A stretch of DNA of 64,000 bases from Strobilurus pachycystidiatus. Its lineage: Eukaryota > Basidiomycota > Agaricomycetes > Agaricales > Physalacriaceae. The stretch covers positions 421,218 through 485,217 of the forward strand of contig JAHLMK010000025.1 of the NCBI GenBank assembly GCA_019915135.1, in the 5' to 3' direction. Shown here in pieces: positions 21,812-36,288 of the stretch; position 1 is the first letter of the stretch; each line of letters begins with the position of its first letter. The notes beneath the pieces are model-generated. The model was given only the letters and a program-made list of their open reading frames with translations, did no database searches and was not told the DNA's origin. The translations under genes and the position numbers were made by a program.

Positions 21812-23047
21812 TCATGGACTACGGCTATTCTGGTAATTGTAGTACTCGTCTGTGGCGCTTGGCGAGTGCGGCCAATAACCATAGTCAGAAGTAGTCCAGG
21901 GACTTTGCGGGTGCTCGTAGTTTGACGGCGAGACATAGGAGCTCGAGTAAGAACTATCCCAGACATTCTGTGGGTTTCCAGGATCGTAGGTTGACGGCGG
22001 GACATATGAGCTCGAGTAAGAACTATCCCAGACATTCTGTGGGTTTCCAGGATCGTTCGAGCCGCTGGAGCTGACCGACGAGTACCAGCCCGTACTCAAT
22101 GATGCGGATTTGTAAGGATCGAGGAAGTTTGCACTCGATTCCGGTCCGCGCTCGATGGATGATCCTCCTGGAACATTGAAACGCCAGTCGTTGGCCGAAT
22201 GGTAGACTTGGCCATGTTCCCTGTAAGCCACATCTCGCGAGGAGGCCTCATAGCCGTGCTGTCCCACAGAGAATGCCAGGGGATTGTTGTGGGGTGATAC
22301 AAGAGTGCTCGCGCTTTGGCCATAGGGATATCCGCCACCCGTGGTCGTTGGCGCCACAGTGTCAGGTGTGCTAGACGCATATGTGCTAGTAGTGCTCGAC
22401 GGTTGCGGAGACCAGGCAGTCATTGGTGATAGAGTCGTGTACGGGCTGTGTGGATCCTCAATCGTGTGATGCTCATGGTCCTGTAAAGCATTCCATCCAT
22501 TTTGTGGCGGATAATCGAGCCTGGTGCCGATTGGGCGTCCGTCATCTTTGTGTGATATGGGCGCTACTGGTTCTGGAATTGGTAGGAGTATAACTGGTGC
22601 CCCTGTAATCGAAGTCCCCTCTCCGGTGCTGCCGTATGGTTTGGCCTGCGCATGATGAGGGAAGGCATATTTGTTCCATCGTGTCTGCCGCTTCACTCGG
22701 ATAACATCCACTTTATCAATCTCTTCACTAGGGACCTCCATCAGCACTCAAATCGGAAAAAGCAAGCTGTGAACAATACGTGCATGCGAATGTTTAGATG
22801 TAACTCAGCATGGATGATCACCTCCCTCAGATGAGCAATTTTGCTGCAGGACAGTGTGCGCCATGCTGGCTCCCCTTGATATGGACACTTGAACAATCTG
22901 GGCCCCTTTCTGAGATAGCACATGAGCATGGGGGAAATGGGGTCTGATCATTGCGCACCCTTTAGCTCTTGGCACCTCTCTATATACTTCTCTCATGTAC
23001 ATGGCTTTCATCTCATCTGAGATGGGCTCTTCGGACGACGACAGCAT
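21812..23047 (-). CDS. zinc-finger-like protein, paralogue 2 of a tandem pair
   Basis: Exons 23047-22959, 22909-22780 and 22735-21812; introns 49 nt (GTGCGC...CTCAG) and 44 nt (GTATTG...GGAG; the acceptor is weak but gives the right frame). Intron 1 is at the same position as in the paralogue at 20482-21602. The spliced protein starts MLSSSEEPISDEM, continues KGKGPRLFKCPYQGE and a C...H...H finger-like set ending LNIRMH, then VDVIRVKRQTRWNKYAFP and a Ser/Tyr/Pro-rich tail. Inside the tail a 23-residue unit (DPGNPQNVWDSSYSSSYV...) is repeated in tandem. The pair is head-to-tail, 210 bp apart. A role in transcription would be a guess. Confidence 0.7.
21932..22057 (-). repeat. 69-bp tandem repeat inside the coding tail
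   Basis: Two nearly identical 69-bp units (starts at 21932 and 22001) encode the 23-residue repeat of the paralogue-2 protein. The unit is a multiple of three, so the expansion kept the frame. The paralogue at 20482-21602 has one diverged equivalent. Confidence 0.85.
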
Positions 23048-26000
23048 GGTGGGTCGAGAATGGAGACAGATGTTGACAATAGTGAAGGATGCTGGTTCTT
23101 ATGTAGCCGCCAGTGGCGGCTCGGAACCTGATCCGCGACGTGCGTTGACCACCGATCAAAAGATCTACTGTACCTGAGTGGGTGCAGATACAAGGGGATG
23201 GTGTACTCGTTCCCACGGAAAGTAGACGGGGTTTTTGGCGCGCTCTACTGCGAGCAGATTCCGGTTACCCGAATCGATGGTGTACAAGGACCTCCCAACT
23301 GCAGGAACAGCAAAAGGCATGCGAGCGACACCTTCTGATGTCATGCGCGTTGAGCGATGACCGAGTCTAACTTTCGTTACGCCCACAGTTTGGTATAAAT
23401 CTTCCCAGGGAAGGGTCTTCTGCTTCCCTTGCGAAATTGGGCTAGTCAAAGATTAGATGTAGAAATACAGACGCCGTTCGTGTGAAGTGAAGCACCATCG
23501 AGGACCTTTCCGTTTCTGGGTCGTGTAAGTCTGTCACAAACGCACGACAGAGGTCGTGGTCCTGTTTATCCCCAGCCCTGCGCGATGAGCAAGAAAAAAA
23601 TCATAGTCCATTTATCAAGACTTCGTCCGCACGGCGGGAGACCAGGAGCGAGGAGGTCAAAGCTCATCATGGCAAAGTTATTGATATAATGTCACTACGG
23701 TGTCTGACGCCCGCCTCATGTCAATGTTGGGTGTAATCGTGCCGGTGGTATGAAGGGGATTGGAGCTGGGGGCCATCGATCGTAGGAGAGGAAGAGGCCG
23801 AAGCACGGAGGTGGACGAGGAGCCGGGACGTGGCCGTTACCAGTAGGGGGGCAACGCGGTTGAGGATAGACAGAGACATCTGCGCACTATTGCCTGCAAA
23901 ATCGTAGGGTAGGTTCGTCCGTCAGAGCGCGTCGCGGAAAGCCACACCCGTGGTCGAAGGACGGCGACGCTGCATCTAGCGACGGAAATCAATCAGTATA
24001 AAAACAAAATATACGCGACAGATGGGGAAGTTGAGAAAGGTGGTCCAGAGCCCCGGAATGAAACGTAGCAGCAGCTCGAACACGCACCTCTGAACTGTGA
24101 TCCTCATGCCCGCCCGACACGTCCTGCTACAAGCCGACTGTTGGGACCGAGCTGGGACGTATCTTCAGTGCGCAAAAAAGCATCGCTATGGGCGGCTGAG
24201 AATCATCGCGCGCGCATTCCAGTCGTCGCGGGCGAAAGGAAAGAAGATGTGTGGCTGTGTACTTGTTTGGCATTGGAAGCGCCGATGCACGGCTTGCCTC
24301 TCTCTCTTGTCGTCTCCGTCCGGATCATTCGCTCCACCAAGCACTCCTTCTTATGCTCCTGGAGAGAATAAAGCTCCTCGGTTGCTCTTGTGTGACTGTG
24401 CCGCTGCTTCCCTCTTCCGTGCAGTCCGGTCTCTTTCCCTGACGAGTCTCCCTCTATGACAATCTCTTGCCTTTTTGACTGTATCACTGTGCTTTGGTGA
24501 CGGCTTCTTCATGTGTATACACAATTTAGCCAAGGCGTTCTTTTCCACGACGGAATTGTGCTCGCGAGCTGAACGACGTGTCCCTCTCCTGAAGCCGAAG
24601 CTTTCCTGAATCCCTCCCGATGCACACCTAGATACTTGATTCCGACACGACTATCCGGTGCCTTTTGATTTGAAGGCAAGCATACATGATTACGGACATC
24701 TTTATTCTGTGAGTTGGAATGCAATGAAAATCCATTAAATCAGACTATCAATGCTTTATGTCGAGGTAGTAGTGTACATAGGGAGGGGTTTTATCGGAGG
24801 AAGACGCTCTGGTGGAAGCTCATTGACCGCTGTGCATTTTCCTGACGTGTCGCTGAAGTGAGCTACTATCGGCATATGTCATGTGGCAATGATTGCAATC
24901 CAGCTTCGGTACTCCGCCAACTCCGTGTTTATCTCTGAGATGGCCTGGGTAGAATTCTGGTCAGCCACGGGAGAATGTTATCACAATGAATTATCCCCAC
25001 GTAGAAGTGACTCTTTCGCTGTGAAAGTCGTTCCCGGACCGCAAACTTCGCAAGAGAAAAGTGTCCTTTGCCCCCTGTCTCCTTTTGTGCGCATTTTTTT
25101 GATAGCCTTCTCATCCCGCCCTCGAACCCGATGCTCAGTTGAGTTAAGTTGAGGAACTTGATAGGCGTCTCCGGGTTCGATCTCGTCATAAATAGAAGCT
25201 GTAGACACCTCAACTTTGATGCCAGGCAGAGTAGCAGGCAACATAGGCGACACCAGCAGAGGCGCAGAGTCGGTAATCAGCGCAGAACGTTCTCTCTTGG
25301 AAGTCGAGGACTCTGATTAGGTGGGAGCTATTGGATTCAGAAGGTTACTGAGTGACATTTTGTCAGGGGGCATGATGGAAGCGGAGTGAAGAGTAGTGTC
25401 AGACTTTGATGGCCGCTCTTTATAGCCGCCATGATGCAATCATGTGCATGTGTGGGAACTCCATTCCACAGCCGACCCCGGCAGTGCCATCCAGACCATA
25501 TTAAAGGAGCGTGCCGTTGTTAGATCTCTGAGAAGCGGAAGCGATACATGAACGCAGAATGCACTCACCGCCATTGGGGGGATTTCGAACGCGGAACAGC
25601 CGTTTCGTAGCCTAGTCAAAACGCAATCTTCACTGTTTACATCCCACGCCGTGAACGCCATTGATCGGTGAAGTTCACCCATCTTGGGTCTCACTTGACC
25701 ATTATGTGGAGGCGTTGCTCAGCGCGACACATCCGCACTACTAAGGAGTTTGGGATTTCTTACTATGCGTCCCTCTTGCCCTACCTTCGAACTGATGTGT
25801 TTCGTACGGGCTGCGGCTACATCCAAACGCCAGTATCATTACCTCGGGGTTCATTTGCACGTTCTGTGGAGGCGTTTCTCAGAGCGATGAATCCGCACTT
25901 CCAGGAAGTGATGGTCGTTTGCGTTCTTTTTTTTTGTTATTTGCGAAGTAGATCCCTTTCGCCTTGCTCAGACCGGCAATATTTGTGGCGGAACAGCAGA

Positions 26001-27623
26001 AGCTTAATGTGATATATTCTTTACACGCTATCCTCCCAAAAGGCTCGTGCGCGGGGCACATTTAGAGAATGAGCGGATATCGGATTACCATAAGCGATCG
26101 TTAGAAGCTATGATGGACAGTATGGCGTACTCGGGCCTGTTCCTCCACGCAAAGCCGCAGACACGACGACCCCTCCGGCTCTCAGTCCGTTCCCCCCTCG
26201 GCAGAGGGGACTTCCCGCCCTCAGCTCTCCTCCTCCATGCTCACCTCTTCCACGGAGAAGACCGGACCAAATCAAGTGGGGGAGTGGCCGTAGGCGCGCG
26301 GATGCTGGGGAGGGTGTCTGCAGAATGTGAGTAGGGGGAGGAGGCTCTTCAATCTTGCGAGGTTGAGGAGCGTGGACTTGGAGGGGACGGGAGGGGACTC
26401 TACGCATGAAAAAGTAGGGACAGGATATGCGGGCATTGTCCGATCACGGAGGAGGAAGGGATGCTCGAGTACGATCGATCCGGACATGAAGCGGAAACCG
26501 ACCAGCGAGATTTTGGTCTTCCCTGTACACGTCAATGGAGGGAGTACACGATAAAGTCAATTACGGACGCGGATGCGGATAGCGTGGATGCCGATAGCCT
26601 GCGGACGAGACTCGAGGTGAAACACGTGAGATCGTGGATTGTGAGGAGTAGAAAAGTGCTGGTGTATGATTATTCCTAGATTGGGAACGAATTCGGTCTT
26701 CCTTCAAGCGTCGAGGTCAAGGGGCTTAGGGGGAAAAGAATTGGACACACGCACCGCGGCACCGTGAGCTATGTACCACCAGCCGTTGCGTCTCGCGCCC
26801 GTCAACACAAGGGCGGCAGCCACCGTCATAGACGCAGTAAAGGTCGGGATTGGCCGCTCCTTGAACATCGTTTACGCGTCTCAATAAGCAACATTGGGGT
26901 CGAGGTCGAAGATGAGATGTGGCAGTGCATTTGTTTGGCGTCGCATGGTATGCGGCCGAAGGCGCGGCTTGTCTTCTGCCTCGCCACCCAGCGAGATCCA
27001 TCCTCGAGCGTGTGACCTTTTCAATCTGGATGCTGGGCTCTATCTGTTGACGTGCTTATCACCGGGATGCGACTGACGGATTGGACTCACGCAGCAGGCT
27101 CGCATCCGAGTATTGCGTCTCCCAGTCAATTTTTTGCGGACCTCGGAACGCGCTCTCTCGCCTTGTCTTCCAACCGTATCCCCCAGACGGCAAAATGTGA
27201 TTCCTTCCCTCTCGGTACTGCCAATTGGGGCTGGTTTCCTGCACGGACGATCTCGGACACCCTTCTCAACCAAATTTTACTATTTCAGAGTCGTAGGAAG
27301 AAGACAATGCACAAACGAGCTGCCTGAATCGTTGTAACTGACTGGGAGTCAGAGGCGCGCTACGGCTGGGCATTAACAGCTCATATGATGATAACGACGC
27401 ATGTAGTTTTCTCAGACTTCTATCATCGCTCGTTCAGGACTTGAGAGAGGAGTCTGGTGTGTCAATCGCCTTTGGGCTCGTGCTTTGACTGCTCTCCGGA
27501 GGTGATAGTATCAGCTTGATTTCCCGTGAGGAGTGTGGTCGACGTCTCATCACAATTTACAGCAGAGCAGCCCAGGGCGTTTTGGATTGCTGGTACCGGA
27601 CGCTCATACGTAGATTCGACTGT
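23048..27623. other. 4.6 kb without a supported gene
   Basis: 23335-24500 is copy B of a segmental duplication. 24600-25450 shows nothing recognisable. A ~110-bp phrase (GTTCACCC...GGAGGCGTT...CGCAC) appears twice near 25665-25740 and 25845-25910. 26100-26700 has GC-rich frames with no splice logic. 26917-26985 holds a copy of a dispersed motif. 27050-27330 has a short open frame on both strands and no family match. Confidence 0.5.
23335..24500. repeat. segmental duplication, copy B (partner 14990-16560)
   Basis: Collinear with copy A in direct orientation but ~400 bp shorter because of deletions. Shared landmarks are listed under copy A. The two copies are 8 kb apart and flank the zinc-finger-like genes. 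Confidence 0.75.
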
Positions 27624-29014
27624 CTAGTTATGTCCCTGATATGAAGTGACAAGTACGGTGAGTTGATCTAGTTTTACGTGTGTCAGAGCCTGGCCGTCTT
27701 CGAGACGATGTAGACTACTAAGCATGGAGTACTGAACACGCTGCAGATCCTCTAGAAGACGCGATGCAGATACGTGACTTTCAATCTGACAAACGGTGAG
27801 GGACCACAGTACATGGCAGTGCAAGCACATACGTTGAAGACTGTGTAGGCTTCGGAAAGTGTTTCTCGTATCTTCTTGAGTTTCTCCTCTACGTGGCTGC
27901 GCCTAAGGAAGAACTGCCTGCGCTTCATGCTGACGAGGTCCGTCAATTGGATCTCCACGGATTTCAGAGTTCTGATATTCAGTGAGAAATTGGTTATACG
28001 ACATCGGAAAAAACAACCATACTGGCTAAGATTGTAAAGCCTATCATCCGCGGTACCACTGGTTGCAACGTTCTTGAAAACGATCAAGCCCAGACGCATG
28101 GTCTGCTCCGCCATTTCAAGACACTCGCCGTGACAAGCGCGCGCGCTCTGCTCGAATAGAACGGTCAGACGACATGGGTGATAGCCACAACAATTGAAAA
28201 GGTACCTCAGCCGTCGACAAGATCTTGCGAATAGTACCACATGCTCCTTCTATGAACGACCCAACAAGTGGAATGGCTTTGCACATGCTTTCGGCAATGT
28301 CCAGCCCGAGCAGTAAAGTATCCATCGATGAGCCCTCGACACGCTCCATGCCGAGTGACATCATGCGGGGACATGTCGCCAGAGCGGACATTTGTGCCTT
28401 CATCCTGGAAAATCGCATGACAACTGTTCCGCTCAGATTCTTCACAGTTTGGTCTAGCGGCCAATGACGGTTCAACGCCTCCTGGAACCAATCCCTCCTT
28501 GCTTTTTCCCACACTGGCTCCATATCGTATTCGGGATGTACACTCAAGGTTATGCCGCGTCTGCAGATACGATGGTCAATACTATGAGGTGTAACGTGCA
28601 ATGAATACATACAATTCGTTGTTGTAAGTCAGAACTAACAGCGACTCGTACTTCGGCCCTCCAAAATCTGATATTCCGGAGACATGTACATTACGCGACC
28701 TGCGAGGAACAGACATCAGACGATGGAAAATCTGGAGGATAGTGTTCGTAAGAGAGGCTATTTGCTGTAGTGGAGCCATCTGGGCGCTCATGAGCTCGTA
28801 CTGGATGGAGATGGAAGAGTGGTCTTACAGAGTACTCATTCGCGGCCTCCAAGCGCAGGGATTTACATTTCTCTTCCAGCTTGCACTGCAACATCGTCCC
28901 ATCGATCATTTCGACGATGATAAGAGCAAAATCGAGGTATTGGAGAACGTCCGCGCGTAGAGCCTCCAACTCCCGGTTAGGGGGTGATAAATTCACGACT
29001 TGGAGGTCTGACAT
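27624..29014 (-). CDS. NLR/STAND N-terminal-like domain protein, copy alpha (inverted)
   Basis: About seven exons on the minus strand from ATG 29014. Landmarks in order: VLQYLDFALIIVEMIDG, a 49-nt intron, MAPLQQIASLTNTILQ, a 54-nt intron, a Trp-containing segment, then DTLLLGLDIAESMCKAIPLV and EGACGTIRKILSTAE, then ACHGECLEMAEQTMRL, SVEIQLTDLVSMKRR, IRETLSEAYTVFN and SHVSASRLLEDLQR. The second half matches the helical N-terminal domain (MLKL_NTD/HeLo-like) found in front of NACHT or kinase modules in agaricomycete NLR/STAND proteins, where it acts in death or incompatibility signalling. Here no NTPase or repeat domain follows before the stop at 27624. Two plus-strand relatives lie at 38625 and 40593. 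The exon splits match copy beta. Confidence 0.7.
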
Positions 29015-29757
29015 CGCTGTCTTGAGATCAGCGAAGGGATACTAGGAAGATGGCAGAATCAAAGATACTGACGCCGTTCTCACGACTCTAACCTGTGCAC
29101 GACTCCGGCCCTGTGTGGGGACAGAGTAACATTCGCAAGTCGCGGTCGCTGGAAACGCCTGGAGGGGGAATGCCGGGCAGATAGGTCCGGGCGGCTGAGC
29201 CGCCAATAAGGAGGTCGGCGTCGTCAAATGTAGCGGACGCGATTCGATATATACGTGAGGCCCAAGTGCTGCTCGCGGCTCCTACCACACACAAGCACAT
29301 CTGGGGCGGTAGGGTACAGGGATGGTGCTAAGTCACGGTGGAGCTACAGAAGCCGAATTTCCCGTCGCTGAGCTGAGAGGACGCGCCTACTGTATCGTTA
29401 TGACGCCTACTCGTGAGGTTTACCGCCTACTCGATGATCGCGTGGTGATGGTAAAGCTTCTTGTGTACGGAGTAGGAACATAGCTCACGAAAGGATGATG
29501 TTGCAAAAAACGATGGACTCAGGAACGTAGCGCCACATAATGGAATCTATGGCTACGCGCTGGTACATCGCGTTTTTTTTGCATAAATGTGGCCCTCGTC
29601 TTGCGAGGGTGGCTGTTTGTCCCTTTCCGACGGTGCAGGCGGGAGTGGAAGAGAATTACACTGTGGGAACATGGACGGCTTCAGCTATATGTACATATAT
29701 AATATATAGAGCCCTTCTAGATATAATGAATCAAACTACAGCTCTAGAGTAAAGCAA
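29015..29757. other. conserved 5' flank of the alpha copy, otherwise empty
   Basis: 29030-29400 is similar to the DNA upstream of copies beta and gamma (38200-38624, 40190-40592). On the minus strand it keeps an open segment (RIASATFDDAD..., CPHTG-ESCTG) in all three, which may be a non-annotated 5' exon. 29500-29757 is AT-rich spacer. Confidence 0.5.
29030..29400 (-). repeat. 5'-flank repeat, copy 1
   Basis: Shares CCCCACACAGGG-type and GAATCGCGTC sequences, the CPHTG peptide and, on the other strand, an ELRGRA peptide with 38200-38624 and 40190-40592. Confidence 0.6.
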
Positions 29758-30928
29758 CTACGTAGTCCCGCGCTTTCTCTTCGTGCGGGCTTGCCTTCGC
29801 GTCGTTACAGGCATCGGTTCGTTATCACCCGCCACGTTCATCGCCCGATTCAGCTCCCCCTGCTTAACCTCCCCCAATGCCTCCTGCACTGACCTAGGCA
29901 CCTCCTCTGCATAGGGCCCTATCTGATTCTCGTTGGTAACAGCGGTATCGAAGGATGCTGCATTACATTCGTTCATCCATTTACCAACGTCCGGCTCGTC
30001 GTAGTCGCTATCTGAGAACGACGTACGCGATCGCTTTGAAGAACGATCTGAGTCGCCCTCTATGGACGACGATGACGAGTGGGAACCGCGGCTAGTACTG
30101 GCTGCGTGCCTAGGTAGCGACGGGGGAGGGAAATGCCGCCGATGGGGATAGGGAATGGAGCGCCCAAACTGCCCATGGAATGCTCCCTTGAAAAAGTCCA
30201 AGGGGACAACACTGTACCAGGCGTCGTACATCGATGCAAGGTGTGCAAACATGTGGTCGGGGAAGAGTTCGTATTTTGGCGTCATAGCGGAAGAGCCGTT
30301 GGCGAGAACTAGAAGAGGATGTGCATCGGAGGTTACAAGAGCTGCGGATTTTCCGGGAGCTCGCCGCCTGAGAGAGGAGATTTTGCCCGTTTTGGAGTTT
30401 CGGCGGTAAAAGGAAACGGACGGATCTAATGCGATGACTCGATACTCATAGGCTTTGAGAGGAAACAGCTGGAAATGGAATCAGAGATATCCAGAGCTGG
30501 GGATGCGAACGATGCTTACCTTTAAAAAAGGCTTTCGTTGATCTATAGAGCAACGGTATCGATTCATGTCATGCATATCTTGAAGAGTTTCAATGAGAGC
30601 ATCCGAGGGAATCAACGCCACTTTGTTCGAAATCATAGCGGCTTTGAGCGCGGGCTGAACTGTTGATTCGAGTAAGAATCTACGAACATGGGACGACGAC
30701 GAGAACCTTACTCTGAAGTTGATTGCAAGATTGCCCCAACAACGGGTTGAGCTGACCGCGCTGAAGACCCCATGAGTACTCGCAGGAATCAATCTGCAGG
30801 AAACTATTAGGCGATCCACAAGAACGACGCCAATAACCCACTATGAAGTCTTGACTAGAGAAGAGAGTCATATTTGTGGCCTCGACGAATGCTCGTGTGA
30901 CGTTCAAGAACTCCAGGGAGACAGCCAT
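29758..30928 (-). CDS. hypothetical protein, 3 exons, 355 aa
   Basis: Exons 30928-30712, 30659-30520 and 30468-29758 with 52- and 51-nt introns, all in frame. No named domain recognised. The N-terminal two thirds look folded (FSSQDFIVGYWRRSCGS; ALDPSVSFYRRNSKTG; VTSDAHPLLVLANGSSAM; FPDHMFAHLASMYDAWY). The last third is Ser/Arg/Asp-rich with a likely nuclear signal (SKRSRTSF; RRQARTKRKRGTT at the very end). The pattern of a folded half followed by a basic disordered tail is common in basidiomycete-only families. It stands tail-to-tail with nothing and shares no obvious function with its neighbours. Confidence 0.65.
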
Positions 30929-31702
30929 TTGATGGGTTGGATGAAGTAGAACGGGTATGCGGTGGTGATAGTAAGAGGAAGAAAGCGATAGCTAGATCGA
31001 GGGTAAAAGTGCGGCCACGTGATGTTTTTCGCTTTGTGAGCCATTGTTTAGTGACGGAACCCGCGCCGCACTCCTCCTGTGTGTCAGGGCATATTCTCAT
31101 GCGTGGAGCGAGACCGGTACGCCTCAATTTTGCGTCCAGCCCGCGAATTTGGAAGAATCAGAGGGCAAGATGATGGGTGGCAGTGCTATTGTTTGGTGCA
31201 TGTTACTGTCGGACGAGGAACTGCGTAATGTCTCTCACGTTCTCATGTTCCATCATCATGCATTGTGGCTTGCAAACATCAGACGCGTATGTTTTTCCCC
31301 GTCAAATTTTGAGTCCATCAAGCGAAGCTTTCGCCATGCGGAGATAGCGTCCCGAAAGTCAGGGCAACGGTCAACCACCCTGCCAAACAATGAATCGACC
31401 TTTCTTGTTGTCTTCCATTAGCTGTCCGATTCCAAACCTGCTCCCGCAGAAAAAGGTCAAACAGTCCTGAGCTCTTTGAAATATTACATCCATGTATGCA
31501 AATGATCTCCCACCTTCCAAGCCACCTCTCCATTGATTCCCCTAGTCGTTGATTCTCGCAATATGAGTCGATATAGTGGACAGACAGCAAGAGGCGGGCC
31601 CGAGCTGAAGGTACCGTAGCCACTCTCTACTTGCTCTCGGCCTCTCATGAATCTCCATAGCGCCAAGCAACATCCAGCAATCTTGAGGTAGTCGTTGGTG
31701 CG
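30929..31702. other. intergenic, one dispersed-motif copy
   Basis: No supported gene. 31150-31225 on the plus strand is one of five copies of a dispersed motif (GCAGTGCTATTGTTTGGTGC). The segment lies between the divergent genes at 29758-30928 and 31703-33490 and must hold both promoters. Confidence 0.5.
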
Positions 31703-33490
31703 ATGCAGGAGCTTCGTTCGCAGCTTGCTCATCGGCGCTGTCTCCATGAATCATTCGACGTTGCCAGATATTGGATCTCCTCGAGTCATTCCACTGTACC
31801 CTCTGCTACCGCGTCTGAGGCTCAAAGGCTCAGTCTAACGCTCATCGAATCCGCTCTGCGAAGTCCCGTGCGCCAGTGGCACTCTCAATGTAGCACTCTT
31901 CTGCGCCAAATCTGGTCTCCCCTCGCGTCGCTCACAGAAAAAGTCTTCGTCACGTTCCTCGCCTGTGAGGACCTGGCATCATCGGCCACATTTGACGAAC
32001 TGGAAAACATGATGATTAGCTTGGGGCATCTCTTCGAAATCATCACCATCACCCAAATGAGGGAGCTTCCCTTCTTCGGGCTAGCCGAGATAGAACGCCT
32101 GCTACAGCCTGCGCTCAGATGCTGGATTCGTATGGCAGGCATTCCGCGGTGTCGAGACATGTTTCGTCATTTCACCCTCTTCCTTCGGTCGTGCAACAGC
32201 GGCATGATGCTTACCGACGACGACGTAACATCTGGGAGGTACGGTTCTGCATTTTCGGTGATGACGCCAGACGATGTCGTAGCGTGCATGACCTGTTTCA
32301 TAGACTACCTCGACGACGGCGCGCGGAACGAGACTATTCCAGCTTCGGCCGGCGTTCTGTACTTCATGCCAAACATGTTCACGCTAGACCCGATCCATGC
32401 CGGACGGATCTTTCTTTCACATCGCTTGGTCCATTGGGTTGTCTCGCTTCTTCCCAAAGCATGCGACAATGACAAGTTTTGCCACTTCCTCATGTCTCTC
32501 AATCATCTCCCTGGCTGGCTGCGTACGGCCTACCAGCTCAATTATCGCTACGCGGTCGAGGCCGTGGACGCCGGACTCATCAAGTTCGTGCTTTCGTGCA
32601 ATGGTGCGCGCTGGCATCAAAACGGCCCCCATACCGATGAGATCTACAAAAAATTGGGCGAATGTCTCACAGATCTCGCAACCTGTGTCGTGTTTCCTAC
32701 AGTCTTCAGGCGCGTGGAAAAGGCAATCGGGAACCTTTCGCCGGATGTGGCTTCTCCTTCCTCCATCGTCACCAGGTCCTTCCGCGCGCTGAAGCGTGAA
32801 GTCGAAGCCGTTCGAGTCTTCAAAAACTCTGTTCCTCGTGATGTATACTCTGTCTGCTCGAGGCTCGCAGTTAGTGTTTCTTCTTTCGATCTCGATTCTA
32901 GTCACTAAAAAGTCATCGTATCGCAGTGTAATTCACCAGGAGCGACGAAGCGCTGTATTGGCTGTGGTCGAAATCGATATTGCTCTGCCTCTTGCCAGCA
33001 TCTAGACTGGAGCGAACACCGCCAGGATTGTCAAGAGCTCCGAGATATGAAGACTCGTAACACCAGTTTTTTTGAATCATACCGAACCGGCTCTGACCGC
33101 TTTCTAGACGATCATCACCTTCCCATTTCGCAAAACGATTACGAATGGCATTTCATCAATGCATATTACGAGCACCAGATGCGTACACGATACAGGGAGA
33201 AGCTATCTGATCTTATCGTCCACCATCGAGGACTCTGTCGGTGTATCAATCCGACATTGAGTCAACACGTCGTTGAGGTGAACCACACAATATTTCCCGT
33301 TGCGTTCCACATGCGGACTTTGACCGACAAGGAGGTGCAGAAGGGGGAGATTGGTTTGCGAGATGTGGACGGCCCAGGAAGGAAGGAGCTTCTGGTACTT
33401 TGGCGTCTATGGTGGCCGTCGACTGATTACGGACTACCTCCGTTTTTAGCCGCGGGGGCATGTTCAGTCGACGTGCCACTGGGAGTTTGA
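31703..33490 (+). CDS. MYND zinc-finger protein, 2 exons, 576 aa
   Basis: Exon 1 31703-32869 and exon 2 32927-33490, with a 57-nt intron (GTTAGT...TCGCAG). Without splicing the frame stops 13 codons later, whereas splicing creates a full MYND finger across the junction: CSRLACNSPG, then CIGCGRNRYC, then CQHLDWSEHRQDC (about residues 384-424). The spacing fits the MYND consensus. Residues 1-380 are helical and resemble the long N-terminal regions of agaricomycete MYND proteins, and the C-terminal ~150 residues follow the finger. MYND domains bind proline-rich partner peptides; this family is greatly expanded in mushrooms and mostly uncharacterised. The start is the first ATG of the frame; an upstream exon is possible. 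Confidence 0.8.
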
Positions 33491-34024
33491 ACATAACACG
33501 AAGATATATTGCAAAGCCTCCAATACTAACGCATACAACCAGATGTGTAAATATACCCAATTGACGTCTCATGATAACCACACCACGTCCACTCGCACGA
33601 CCGTGAGCCGTGAACGACTCGAAAGGTGCAGTCCTGTCGTTCCCCCACCAGGCCCGAAAGCAGCTCTGGACCAAGCTCCGGACTATCCAAGTGAGTCCGT
33701 GACTGCAAAGGCTCTATCGAGACAACCTGTGTACCTCAGGGGTGCCCAGTGGATACTCTCTCTTTACCGTCACGCCACCAAAGGTCTGAATACCTGTGAA
33801 CGTGACCGCATAGTGGCCGAACGCAGCGCAACACCGCCGAATCAACCCAATGAGCGGACGAAGAAGGAGAGAATATATATATATTGAAACCACGAACGCA
33901 CATGATACACTAATAATGGATGAGGAAGAGCAAGGGAGAGGGGAGTGGGTGAGACAACGTCCTAGGTGACACGCGTAGATAATCCAACGACGACTGCGGA
34001 AGGGACGGCGACATGACCGGGTGT
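33491..34024. other. intergenic, convergent 3' flanks
   Basis: No supported gene. It lies between the 3' ends of the MYND gene (plus) and the PP1 gene (minus). A short (TA)n stretch occurs near 33875. Confidence 0.6.
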
Positions 34025-36288
<2,264 letters not shown>

